Assembly: GCF_003934285.1 (NCBI RefSeq)
Contig: NZ_RQWJ01000004.1
Location: 496,001 to 560,000, forward strand
Direction: 5' to 3'
From: Brevundimonas fluminis
GTDB lineage: Bacteria; Pseudomonadota; Alphaproteobacteria; Caulobacterales; Caulobacteraceae
Length of the DNA stretch: 64,000 bases
A model generated the notes under the pieces. It was not told the origin of the DNA and did not search any database. It saw only the letters and a list, made by a program, of their open reading frames with translations. Of the stretch, positions 22,929-30,685 are shown piece after piece (positions within the stretch are counted from its first letter, which is position 1; each line of letters begins with the position of its first letter). Position numbers and translations under genes: made by a program.

Positions 22929-23116
22929 CAGACGTCCATCTCCGTGACCACGACGCCCTTGCCCATCATCTTCTTCCTGATGCTGACGATCTTCCTCTGG
23001 CCATGCCGGCGCAGCAGGAAGCAGTGATGCACGGTCTCGCCATAGGGCGCCGTGGCCGAATAGTTTTCCAGCTCCCACCCCTGCGAGAGCCATGCGGTGA
23101 GCGCGCGATCGGTCAT
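22928..23116 (-). CDS. Hypothetical protein in the nuo operon (62 aa)
   Basis: A soluble, basic 62-residue protein starting MTDRALTAWLSQGWELENYS. It has no signal or TM segment; the second half (RRHGQRKIVSIRKKMMGKG) looks like a beta-hairpin with basic residues. Overlaps both neighbours by 1-4 bp, which argues strongly that it is translated. Function unknown. Confidence 0.72.
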   Translation of the reverse strand: MTDRALTAWLSQGWELENYSATAPYGETVHHCFLLRRHGQRKIVSIRKKMMGKGVVVTEMDV

Positions 23117-23493
23117 CGGTTCACGCTCATCTCGACGATGCAGCCGCCCTCGACGCGATAGACGGTCAGGCCGTCGAAGGTGCCCAGTTCGCCGCCCGTG
23201 TAGGCCTCGGTCTGGGCCACCATGTCGCCGGCGGCCAGGCGCTGCAGCGGGCGCATGACGTAGGGAGGCTCGATGACGAAGATGCGGGTGCGGTAGTTGG
23301 CGATCACCTGCGCCCCGGTCAGGTCGCCCTGACCGTCGAACACCCGGGCCTGCGGGGCCAGCACGGCTCCCACGGCCTCGAGGTCGCGGGCGTTGTAGGC
23401 GGCCACGAAGGCGTCGACCGCCTCGACCGGCGTGCGCGTCACGGCGCCCGGCTCGCAGACGGTCAGCGCGGAGACCAGGGCGGCGGCGATCAT
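23113..23493 (-). CDS. NTF2-like (SnoaL/DUF4440-type) protein with signal peptide (126 aa)
   Basis: The N-terminus (MIAAALVSALTVCEPGA) is a weak signal-like sequence. The body has the cone-shaped NTF2 fold pattern: AVDAFVAAYNARDLEAVGAVLAPQA, then VFDGQGDLTGAQVIANYRTRI and a C-terminal beta sheet. Such proteins bind small ligands or stabilise complexes; no catalytic set is evident. It is one of two NTF2-like genes in the nuoD-nuoE interval, overlapping both neighbours by 4 bp. Confidence 0.78.
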   Translation of the reverse strand: MIAAALVSALTVCEPGAVTRTPVEAVDAFVAAYNARDLEAVGAVLAPQARVFDGQGDLTGAQVIANYRTRIFVIEPPYVMRPLQRLAAGDMVAQTEAYTGGELGTFDGLTVYRVEGGCIVEMSVNR

Positions 23494-23891
23494 CGGCGCC
23501 CCCCGAACCAGCGACCCAGACGCTCGGACCAGATCGCCCGGTCGGCGCGGATCAGGGCGCCGGTGGCGAACGAAAACGGCGGCAGGCGGCGCACGGCCAG
23601 CCGACCGAGGACGATCGCGCCGATCATCCACGGGATGCTGCGCAGGTTGGCTTCGAGGAAGCCGCGACCGTCTTCGAGATAGCCCAGCCGGTACGCGCCG
23701 CGCACCAGCGTCACGCCGGCGACGGCCGGGGCCTGCATCAGGCCGGCTCCGAGGAGGAAGCCCCCGGCGCCCAGCCGTTCGCGGCGGCGCGGCGAAAAGG
23801 CGAACTCGATGGCCAGCCCGAACGCCAGCAGCCCGGCGAAGGCCAGCAGCTGCAGCTGGGTGAACACCGGCTCGACGACGAAGGCGCTCAT
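23490..23891 (-). CDS. Membrane protein in the nuoD-nuoE interval (133 aa)
   Basis: Three likely hydrophobic stretches: about residues 12-31 (LLAFAGLLAFGLAIEF), 41-60 (GAGGFLLGAGLMQAPAVAGV) and 86-100 (SIPWMIGAIVLGRLA), followed by a basic C-terminus ending WFGGRR. No known family. It sits between the two NTF2-like genes with 4-bp overlaps on both sides. Confidence 0.75.
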   Translation of the reverse strand: MSAFVVEPVFTQLQLLAFAGLLAFGLAIEFAFSPRRRERLGAGGFLLGAGLMQAPAVAGVTLVRGAYRLGYLEDGRGFLEANLRSIPWMIGAIVLGRLAVRRLPPFSFATGALIRADRAIWSERLGRWFGGRR

Positions 23892-24244
23892 TGCCCCTCC
23901 CCCGCGTCAGGCAGAATCCACGACCGCGCGATGGTGCAGCCCTCGACCTGATAGATCACCACCGCGCGCATCACCTCGGCGGCGCCGACGGCGATGACCT
24001 CCTCGTCGATGACGAACTGGCCGTTGGCGATCCGCTCGCCCAGGGTCAGGGTGAACTGCCGGTCCTCGAAGCTGGAGGCGTAGCCCGCCCGCATCTCGTC
24101 GTGGCCGGTCATCACCGGCGTGCCCGGAAAGTTCGAAACGACCGCGTCCGGGGCGTACATGGCGACGAACGCGTTCAGGTCGCCGGCCTGAAAGGCCTGC
24201 AACTGGCGCTCCACCACTTCCACCGGATCGCAGTCGAACAGCAT
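23888..24244 (-). CDS. NTF2-like nuclear-transport-factor-fold protein (118 aa)
   Basis: [20 protein letters not shown] begins a typical SnoaL/DUF4440 pattern: helix, then DLNAFVAMYAPDAVVSNFPG, TPVMTGHDEMRAGYASSFED, and four C-terminal beta strands (VIDEEVIAVG, VVIYQVEG). Unlike its partner at 23113-23493 it lacks a signal sequence and should be cytoplasmic. It overlaps nuoD by one base. Related proteins include steroid-isomerase-like enzymes and non-enzymatic ligand binders. Confidence 0.82.
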   Translation of the reverse strand: MLFDCDPVEVVERQLQAFQAGDLNAFVAMYAPDAVVSNFPGTPVMTGHDEMRAGYASSFEDRQFTLTLGERIANGQFVIDEEVIAVGAAEVMRAVVIYQVEGCTIARSWILPDAGEGQ

Positions 24245-25524
24245 CAGCGGTCGACCTCGCCGAAGACGATGTCCAGGGAGCCGAGGATGGCCGACACGTC
24301 GGCCAGCATGTGGCCGCGGTTCATCCAGTCCATCGCCTGCAGGTGCCGGAAGCCGGGCGCCGAGATCTTGACCCGGTACGGCTTGTTGGTGCCGTCCGAG
24401 ACCAGATAGATGCCGAACTCGCCCTTGGGCGCCTCGACGGCGGCGTAGACCTCGCCCACCGGGGTGCGGAAGCCCTCGGTGTACAGTTTGAAGTGATGGA
24501 TCAGAGCTTCCATCGACCGCTTCATCTCGCCGCGGCGCGGCGGGGCGATCTTGTTGTCCTCGATCATCACCGGCGCGCCGGGGCAGTTGCGCAGACGGTG
24601 GATGCACTGCTCCATGATCCGCGCCGACTGGCGCATCTCTTCCATGCGGCACAGATAACGGTCCCAGCAGTCGCCGTTCTTGCCGACGGGAATGTCGAAC
24701 TCCAGTTCGGCGTAGCACTCGTACGGCTGGTTCTTGCGCAGGTCCCAGGCGATGTCCGAGCCGCGCAGCATCACGCCGGTGAAGCCCCAGTCGAGGGCCT
24801 GCTGCTTCGAGACCACGCCGATGTCGACGTTGCGCTGCTTGAAGATGCGGTTCTCGGTGACGAGGGCGTCGATGTCCTTCATCGCCGCCGGGAACTCCTG
24901 GCACCAGCGGGCGATGTCGTCGATCAGTTCGCCCGGCAGGTCCTGGTGAACGCCGCCCGGGCGGAAGTAGTTGGCATGCAGGCGCGCGCCCGAGGCGCGT
25001 TCGTAGAACACCATCAGCTTCTCGCGCTGCTCGAAGCCCCACAGCGGCGGCGTCAGGGCGCCCACGTCCATCGCCTGGGTCGTCACGTTCAGCATGTGCG
25101 ACAGGATGCGGCCGATCTCGGAGTACAGCACCCGGATCAGCTGGGCGCGGTACGGAACCTCGATGCCCAGCAGCCGCTCGATGGCAAGGCAGAAGGCGTG
25201 CTCCTGATTCATCGGCGAGACGTAATCCAGCCGGTCCAGATACGGCACGTTCTGGAGATAGGTGCGCGCCTCCATCAGCTTCTCGGTGCCGCGGTGCAGC
25301 AGGCCGATGTGCGGGTCGACGCGGGTGACCAGCTCGCCGTCCAGCTCCAGCACCAGACGCAGCACGCCGTGCGCGGCGGGGTGCTGGGGGCCGAAGTTGA
25401 TGGTGAACTTGCGGTCGTCCATCTCGCGCGCGTGCGCGGTGCGGCCGTCGTTCGGATCGTCGAACACGTCCGTGCCCAGGACGGCGGTCGGCTTGGGCGC
25501 CGGGGTGTGGGTTCCGTCGGCCAT
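24244..25524 (-). CDS. nuoD: NADH-quinone oxidoreductase subunit D
   Basis: 426-residue 49-kDa-type subunit lining the quinone site. The core begins [16 protein letters not shown] (with the quinone-binding His) and continues [12 protein letters not shown] and [14 protein letters not shown], ending with the conserved DIVFGEVDR. It is a separate gene from nuoC. It starts 2 bp after nuoC; the first 35 or so residues are a polar N-terminal extension. Confidence 0.98.
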   Translation of the reverse strand: MADGTHTPAPKPTAVLGTDVFDDPNDGRTAHAREMDDRKFTINFGPQHPAAHGVLRLVLELDGELVTRVDPHIGLLHRGTEKLMEARTYLQNVPYLDRLDYVSPMNQEHAFCLAIERLLGIEVPYRAQLIRVLYSEIGRILSHMLNVTTQAMDVGALTPPLWGFEQREKLMVFYERASGARLHANYFRPGGVHQDLPGELIDDIARWCQEFPAAMKDIDALVTENRIFKQRNVDIGVVSKQQALDWGFTGVMLRGSDIAWDLRKNQPYECYAELEFDIPVGKNGDCWDRYLCRMEEMRQSARIMEQCIHRLRNCPGAPVMIEDNKIAPPRRGEMKRSMEALIHHFKLYTEGFRTPVGEVYAAVEAPKGEFGIYLVSDGTNKPYRVKISAPGFRHLQAMDWMNRGHMLADVSAILGSLDIVFGEVDR

Positions 25525-25526
25525 GA

Positions 25527-26150
25527 TCAGCCCTTCACCTTCTCGTCGCCGGGCAGGACCGGCGCCGGATACTCCGCGCCCTCCCAGGGCGACAGGAAGT
25601 CGAAGTTGCGGAACTCCTGCTGCAGGCGGACCGGCTCATACACCACCCGGCGCTGCTCCTCGTCCCAGCGCACCTCGACGTGCCCGGTCATGGGGAAGTC
25701 CTTGCGCAGCGGATGCCCCTCGAAGCCATAGTCGGTCAGCAGGCGGCGCATGTCGGGGTGGCCCGAGAACAGCATGCCGTACATGTCGAACGCCTCGCGC
25801 TCGAACCAGCCGGCGGACGGGTATACCTCGATCACGCTGGGCACCGGCTGGACCTCGTCGGTCGCCACCTTGACCCGCACGCGCACGTTCCTGGTCATCG
25901 ACAGCAGGTGGTAGATCACCTCGAACCGCTCCTCGCGGTCGGGGTAGTCGGCGCCGCAGACGTCCAGCAGCTGCTGGAAGCCGAAGCGGTCGCGCAGGTC
26001 GGTCAGGACCTGGACGATCCTCTCCCGCTCGGCGACCAGCGTAAGCTCTCCGAAGGCGACCTCGGCGGCCACGTCCAGCTCGGCCACCATCTCGGCGCCC
26101 AGCGGCGTCAGGGCGGCTTCCGTCGCCGCGATCACGTCCAGCGCGCTCAT
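25527..26150 (-). CDS. nuoC: NADH-quinone oxidoreductase subunit C
   Basis: 207-residue 30-kDa subunit. The signature [21 protein letters not shown] region (here [12 protein letters not shown]), then [20 protein letters not shown] and [17 protein letters not shown], are diagnostic. The start at 26150 overlaps nuoB by 4 bp (ATGA), so the longer open frame is rejected. Confidence 0.97.
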   Translation of the reverse strand: MSALDVIAATEAALTPLGAEMVAELDVAAEVAFGELTLVAERERIVQVLTDLRDRFGFQQLLDVCGADYPDREERFEVIYHLLSMTRNVRVRVKVATDEVQPVPSVIEVYPSAGWFEREAFDMYGMLFSGHPDMRRLLTDYGFEGHPLRKDFPMTGHVEVRWDEEQRRVVYEPVRLQQEFRNFDFLSPWEGAEYPAPVLPGDEKVKG

Positions 26151-26737
26151 CGGTCGATGGTCCCCGTGCGGCGGATCTTCTTCTGCAGCTGCAGCAGGCC
26201 GTAGACCAGCGCCTCCGCCGTCGGCGGGCACCCCGGCACGTAGACGTCCACCGGCACCACGCGGTCGCAGCCGCGAACGACGGAATAGCTGTAGTGGTAA
26301 TATCCGCCGCCGTTGGCGCAGCTGCCCATGGACAGCACGTAGCGGGGGTCCGGCATCTGGTCGTAGACCCGGCGCAGGGCGGGGGCCATCTTGTTGGTCA
26401 GGGTGCCGGCCACGATCATCAGGTCCGACTGGCGCGGGCTGGCCCGCGGGGCCATGCCGAAGCGCTCCAGATCATAGCGCGGCATCGACGCCTGGATCAT
26501 CTCCACGGCGCAGCAGGCCAGACCGAACGTCATCCACATCAGCGAGCCGGTGCGGGCCCAGGTGATGACATCGTCCAGCGAGGCGGTCAGGAAGCCGCGC
26601 TCGCCCAGCTCCATGTTGACCTGTTCGAAGAACTTGTCGTGGAGCGCGGGATCATAGCCCTCGACCGACGAGCGGGCCGACAGGCCGTAGGGGCTGGAGG
26701 GGGCCGGCGGGGTCGCGCCGGGAACGATCACTCCCAT
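26147..26737 (-). CDS. nuoB: NADH-quinone oxidoreductase subunit B
   Basis: 196-residue subunit holding cluster N2, the last electron donor to quinone. The tandem cysteines are in [11 protein letters not shown]; further ligands are in [10 protein letters not shown] and [11 protein letters not shown]. The start at 26737 overlaps the end of nuoA by 10 bp, with a GGGAG motif upstream. Confidence 0.97.
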   Translation of the reverse strand: MGVIVPGATPPAPSSPYGLSARSSVEGYDPALHDKFFEQVNMELGERGFLTASLDDVITWARTGSLMWMTFGLACCAVEMIQASMPRYDLERFGMAPRASPRQSDLMIVAGTLTNKMAPALRRVYDQMPDPRYVLSMGSCANGGGYYHYSYSVVRGCDRVVPVDVYVPGCPPTAEALVYGLLQLQKKIRRTGTIDR

Positions 26738-27105
26738 TCCAGGGCTCCCTTCTTCCACTCGTAGATGAAGCCGACGGTCAGCACCCCCAGAAACACCATC
26801 ATCGACCAGAAGGCGAAGATCATGCCGCCCTTCGACAGATCGAACAGGGACACGGCCCACGGAAACAGGAAGGCGACCTCGAGGTCGAAGATGATGAACA
26901 GGATCGACACCAGATAGAAGCGCACGTCGAACTTCATGCGCGCGTCGTCGAAGGCGTTGAAACCGCATTCGTACGCCGCCAGCTTCTCGCTGTCCGGGTT
27001 CTTCGGCGCGACCACCAGGGCAGCCACCGTGAACAGGATGCCGATCACGCCGCCGAGCGCCAGGAAGATGACGGCCGGCAGGTATTCCAGAAGGAATTCA
27101 TTCAT
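26728..27105 (-). CDS. nuoA: NADH-quinone oxidoreductase subunit A
   Basis: 125-residue membrane subunit with three TM helices and the conserved [22 protein letters not shown] loop region (Cys and acidic residues near the quinone chamber). I use ATG 27105 ([10 protein letters not shown]), which matches family length; the open frame extends 20 codons upstream without an RBS. First gene of the nuo operon. Confidence 0.96.
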   Translation of the reverse strand: MNEFLLEYLPAVIFLALGGVIGILFTVAALVVAPKNPDSEKLAAYECGFNAFDDARMKFDVRFYLVSILFIIFDLEVAFLFPWAVSLFDLSKGGMIFAFWSMMVFLGVLTVGFIYEWKKGALEWE

Positions 27106-27152
27106 CGAGAGAGGACCTCGGTCGCCCGCGAGGAGCCGGGCGGAATCGCGGC

Positions 27153-27181
27153 TTTCTAGACGCACTCCCCCTCGCGTTCAA
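27153..27181 (-). promoter_or_regulatory. Candidate promoter of the nuo operon
   Basis: On the minus strand, TTGAAC (27176-27181) and TAGAAA (27153-27158) are separated by exactly 17 bp, close to the Caulobacter housekeeping pattern TTGAC / TANAWC. Predicted start near 27146, giving a leader of about 41 nt before nuoA. A GAATC (CcrM-type GANTC) site lies at 27143-27147, at the predicted start point. The same 189-bp divergent region must also hold the abgT promoter. Confidence 0.55.
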
Positions 27182-27294
27182 ACCCCGTGAGGAGGGGATT
27201 TTCTGCGAGTCGTTCGCAGGTTACGAGATGTCGCATTGCGTGATCGACCGCGACCGTCTCCCCTGCGCGATCCTGTCACATCCGGAGTCCCTCG

Positions 27295-28899
27295 ATGAAG
27301 CTCGGCGCCCGCGTCCTCGACGCCGTGGAAAGGGTCGGCAACAAGCTGCCCGACCCGGTCTTCCTGTTCTTGTGGTTCATCCTCGCCCTCATCGTCCTGA
27401 GCATGGTGGGCGCGGGGCTCGGCTGGCAAAGCGTCAACCCGGTCACGGGCGACGTGCTGCAGGCCCAGAGCCTGCTGGCCCCGGCGAATCTGGAGAAGCT
27501 CTTCATCGACATGCCGAAGACCCTGGCCGCGTTCCCCCCGCTGGGGATCGTGCTGACCGTCGTCTACGGCGCGGCGGTGGCCGAGCGGGCGGGCCTGTTC
27601 ACCACCGCCTTCCGGGGCATGCTCCTGAACGCGCCCCGCTACATCCTGACGCCGGCCGTGGCGGTGACCGGGATGGTCTCTCACCATGCGTCGGACGCGT
27701 CGTACGTCGTGGTCATTCCGCTGGCCGCGGTGATCTTCGCCGCGGCGGGACGCCATCCGCTGGCGGGTCTGGCCGCGGGCTTCGCGGCGGTGTCCGGCGG
27801 CTTCGCCGGCAACCTGTTCCCGGGCGCCTCGGACGCCCTGATCCTGGGCATCACGGAGCCGGCCGCGCAGCTGATCGACCCCAGCTACAGCGTCACCATC
27901 GCCGGCAACTGGTTCTTCTCCATCGGCATGGTCGTGGTGTTCACGCCGATCATCTGGTTCCTGACCGACGTGGTCATCGAACCCCGGCTGAAGACCCGCG
28001 CGCCTCTGAACATCGAGGGGCCCAAGGCCGACGAGAAGACGCCGCTGACCTCGGCCGAGAAGCGGGGTCTGGCCTTCGCGGGCCTGACTCTTCTGGCCAT
28101 GATCGCCCTGTGGGCCCTGATCGTCGCCTTGCCCGGTTCGCCCTTCATCGACGCCGAGGCGGAGCCGAACCAGCGGTTCAACCCGCTGTACCAGTCGCTG
28201 GTCGCCTTCTTCGCCATCCTGTTCTTTCTCGCCGGGGCGGCCTACGGCGTCGGCGCGGGCTCGGTGAAGAGCCACCGCGACCTGGTCGTCATGATGCGCG
28301 ACGGCATCGCCCAGATGGCGCCCTACGTCGTGCTGGCCTTCTTCGCCGCGCACTTCGTGGCCATGTTCAACTGGTCCGGGCTGGGACCGATCCTCGCCGT
28401 CAGCGGGGCGGAGTATCTGAAGACCATCGCCCTGCCCGCGCCGTTGCTGCTGATCGCGGTCGTGCTCGTGTCCTGCTTCTTCGACCTGTTCATCGGCTCG
28501 GCTTCGGCCAAATGGTCGGCGCTGGCGCCCATCGTGGTGCCCATGTTCATGCTGCTGGGGATCAGTCCGGAGATGACCACCGCCGCCTACCGCATGGGCG
28601 ATTCGGTGACGAACATCGCGACCCCGCTGATGAGCTACTTCCCGCTCATCCTGACCTTCGCCCAGCGTTGGGATCCGAAGTTCGGCCTGGGCAGTCTCAT
28701 GTCGACCATGCTGCCCTATGCGGGCGTGTTCCTGATCTCGGGTCTGGTCATGGTGGCGATGTGGGTGGCGCTGGATCTTCCTCTGGGCCCGGGCGTGGGC
28801 GTTCACTACGAGCCGCCGCCGCCCGCGGTGGCCGCCCAGCCCCCCGTCGAGGGGGGCATCGCCGGCGAAACGACCGGGCCCCAGGCGGCCGCCCGATAG
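27295..28899 (+). CDS. AbgT-family transporter (p-aminobenzoyl-glutamate / antimetabolite type)
   Basis: 534-residue polytopic inner-membrane protein. Family-typical segments are VGNKLPDPVFLFLWFILAL near the start, MVSHHASDASYVVVIPLAA (about residues 122-140), FAAVSGGFAGNLFPGASDAL and GSASAKWSALAPIVVPMFM near the C-terminus. AbgT members import p-aminobenzoyl-glutamate or export sulfonamides by ion-coupled transport; the substrate here cannot be told. It diverges from nuoA and is followed by a GC-rich hairpin. The terminal 30 residues are Pro/Ala-rich and poorly conserved. Confidence 0.93.
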   Translation: MKLGARVLDAVERVGNKLPDPVFLFLWFILALIVLSMVGAGLGWQSVNPVTGDVLQAQSLLAPANLEKLFIDMPKTLAAFPPLGIVLTVVYGAAVAERAGLFTTAFRGMLLNAPRYILTPAVAVTGMVSHHASDASYVVVIPLAAVIFAAAGRHPLAGLAAGFAAVSGGFAGNLFPGASDALILGITEPAAQLIDPSYSVTIAGNWFFSIGMVVVFTPIIWFLTDVVIEPRLKTRAPLNIEGPKADEKTPLTSAEKRGLAFAGLTLLAMIALWALIVALPGSPFIDAEAEPNQRFNPLYQSLVAFFAILFFLAGAAYGVGAGSVKSHRDLVVMMRDGIAQMAPYVVLAFFAAHFVAMFNWSGLGPILAVSGAEYLKTIALPAPLLLIAVVLVSCFFDLFIGSASAKWSALAPIVVPMFMLLGISPEMTTAAYRMGDSVTNIATPLMSYFPLILTFAQRWDPKFGLGSLMSTMLPYAGVFLISGLVMVAMWVALDLPLGPGVGVHYEPPPPAVAAQPPVEGGIAGETTGPQAAAR

Positions 28900-28916
28900 C
28901 CGACGAAAAAAGCGTC

Positions 28917-28945
28917 GGGGCCGCGCTTGACGGGCGCGCGGCCCC
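28917..28945 (+). terminator. GC-rich stem-loop after the AbgT gene
   Basis: GGGGCCGCGC (28917-28926) and GCGCGGCCCC (28936-28945) form a perfect 10-bp stem with a 9-nt loop, 17 bp after the stop codon. No run of T follows, so it is not a classical intrinsic terminator; it may still stop transcription with Rho or protect the mRNA 3' end. Confidence 0.5.
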
Positions 28946-28996
28946 CGCCTAAACGACGCCCCTCGCCGCGGCGCACCAGCGCTTCGGCCGGGATGT

Positions 28997-29073
28997 GCGG
29001 GTGTAGCTCAGTTGGTTAGAGTGCCGGCCTGTCACGCCGGAGGTCGCGGGTTCGAGCCCCGTCACTCGCGCCA
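28997..29073 (+). tRNA. tRNA-Asp (anticodon GTC), CCA encoded
   Basis: A 77-nt cloverleaf with acceptor GCGGGTG / CACTCGC (one G-T pair), D-arm GCTCAGTTGGTTAGAG, anticodon stem CCGGC/GCCGG around loop CTGTCAC (anticodon GTC), T-arm with GTTCGAG, discriminator G73 and genomic CCA at 29071-29073. A 7-bp inverted repeat (29071-29077 with 29089-29095) begins at the CCA and may act in termination or 3' processing. Confidence 0.97.
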
Positions 29074-29116
29074 TTCCTGACGGACGTCGGAATGGCCACC
29101 GCCCATCCCCCCTTCA

Positions 29117-30103
29117 TCACCCGCCCGAGTAGCCGCCGATTATCGGCAGCACCTCGCCGGTGATGTAGCTGGACATCTGCGGCGACGCCAGGAAGACGAA
29201 GGCGGGCGCGATCTCCTCCGGCTGGGCCGGGCGCTTCATCACGGTGTCGGAGCCGAACTTCGACGTCTTCTCCGCGTCCTTGTCCGCCGGGTTCAGCGGG
29301 GTCCAGACCGGCCCCGGCGCCACCACGTTCACGCGGATGCCCCTGGGCGCCAGATGCGTGCCCAGCGACCGGGCGAAGGCGTGAATGCCGCCCTTGGTCA
29401 GCGAATAGTCCAGCAGGTCCTTGTTGCCCATGATCCCGGTCACCGACCCGGTCATGACGATCGACCCGCCGGCCTGCATGTGCGGCACGGCCGCCTGACA
29501 GATGTTGAAGTAGCCGTAGAGGTTGGTCTTCAGCGTCCGGTCGAAGTGGTCGAACTTCAGATCCTCGAAGGCCTGCACATGCTCCTGGAAGGCGGCGTTG
29601 GGCACCACCACGTCCAGCCGGCCGAAGGCGTCCAGCGTCGCCTTCACCGCCGCCCTGGCGAACTCGGGATCGGCGACGTCGCCCTTCAGCACGATCGCCC
29701 TGCGTCCCTCGGCCTCGACCGCAGCCTTCGCGTCTTCGGCGTCGCGCTCCTCGTCCAAGTGGCAGATGGCGACGTCGGCGCCCTCGCGCGCGAACAGGAC
29801 GGCCACGGCCCGGCCGATGCCGGAGTCGCCCCCGGTCACCAGCGCCGCGAAGCCCGCCAGCTTGCCCGAGCCCTGCCAGAACGGCGCGTCGTACATCGGC
29901 GCCGGATCCAGCGCGGCCTCGTCGCCCGGCTTGGTCTGGTGCTGCTTCGGGAACGGCGGCTCCGGATAGCGGCGGGCGCCCGCCTGCACCGCGCCGTCGT
30001 CGACCCCGTCGCCCGATTTCGCGTCCTTGGCGTCGATGCGCGCCTGCACCTCGCGCTCGTGGTCCGCCACCTTTTCGGCGCGGGGATCGAAGCGGTCGTC
30101 CAT
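29117..30103 (-). CDS. SDR-family oxidoreductase with long N-terminal extension (general-stress type)
   Basis: 328 residues. A charged extension of about 80 residues (including PEPPFPKQHQTKPGDEAALDP) precedes a Rossmann domain with TGGDSGIGRA as the NAD(P) motif, catalytic YSLTK (Tyr-x3-Lys) and APGPVWTPLNP after it. This architecture matches the YghA/YdaD/YhxD group of short-chain dehydrogenases, often stress-induced; the substrate is unknown. ATG 30103 has a strong AGGAGG. It converges on the tRNA-Asp gene. Confidence 0.9.
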   Translation of the reverse strand: MDDRFDPRAEKVADHEREVQARIDAKDAKSGDGVDDGAVQAGARRYPEPPFPKQHQTKPGDEAALDPAPMYDAPFWQGSGKLAGFAALVTGGDSGIGRAVAVLFAREGADVAICHLDEERDAEDAKAAVEAEGRRAIVLKGDVADPEFARAAVKATLDAFGRLDVVVPNAAFQEHVQAFEDLKFDHFDRTLKTNLYGYFNICQAAVPHMQAGGSIVMTGSVTGIMGNKDLLDYSLTKGGIHAFARSLGTHLAPRGIRVNVVAPGPVWTPLNPADKDAEKTSKFGSDTVMKRPAQPEEIAPAFVFLASPQMSSYITGEVLPIIGGYSGG

Positions 30104-30169
30104 GTCTGCCTCCTGCGGTCTTCGCAGGGGCAATGCGCCGGGCGCGGAGCCCGTTCCGAACGGCTCAGC

Positions 30170-30685
30170 TCAGCAGGTCGAGGCCGCGCCGTAGCGGCTC
30201 ACTGCGGCATGCGGGACGAAGGACCTCAGGTCGACGCGGGTCAGGCGGTCATACTCGCACTCGGGCATGTCGTCGGAATCGACGCCCAGCGCCCGGGCGA
30301 TCAGCGGAACGGTGTTGCTGTGGCCGACCACCAGGATCACGGCGTCCTCAGGCTGGGCAGCGATCTCGGCCACGATCGCGCCGACGTGCGCCTCGACTCC
30401 CGCGTCCAGGGCGAACGCCCGCACCGGGGCGCCGAACTCGGCGACCGTCGGGGCCGCCGTCAGTCCGGTGCGCTGCAGCGGGCTGACCAGCACCAGATCA
30501 GGTCCCTCCCGTCCGAAGATCGCCGCCAGCGCCTGAGCCCGCTGCGTCCCCGCCTCCGACAGCACCGGATCGCGCGAGGCGTCCGCCTTCTCCGCATGCC
30601 GAACCAGAACCACGGTCTGGGCCGAGGCCGCGGAAGCCAGAGCCCAGAGCCCGGCCGCCAGCGCGGCCCTCATCAACGCACTCAT
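30170..30685 (-). CDS. Secreted histidine phosphatase family protein
   Basis: 171 residues. A signal peptide of about 22 residues ends ASAASAQ, so the product is probably periplasmic. The catalytic core starts at once with VVLVRHAEK (RHG-type active site), has SPLQRTGLTA, and the second histidine in VVGHSNTVPLIARAL. These phosphoglycerate-mutase-fold enzymes act on diverse phosphate esters. It overlaps the preceding glycosyltransferase gene by 4 bp, so the two are co-translated. Confidence 0.88.
   Translation of the reverse strand: MSALMRAALAAGLWALASAASAQTVVLVRHAEKADASRDPVLSEAGTQRAQALAAIFGREGPDLVLVSPLQRTGLTAAPTVAEFGAPVRAFALDAGVEAHVGAIVAEIAAQPEDAVILVVGHSNTVPLIARALGVDSDDMPECEYDRLTRVDLRSFVPHAAVSRYGAASTC

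Noticed and set aside
28901..28917. CGACG-A6-CGTCG element after abgT as an intrinsic terminator
   Set aside because: The stem is only 5 bp and the A-run is in the loop, not a T-run after the stem.
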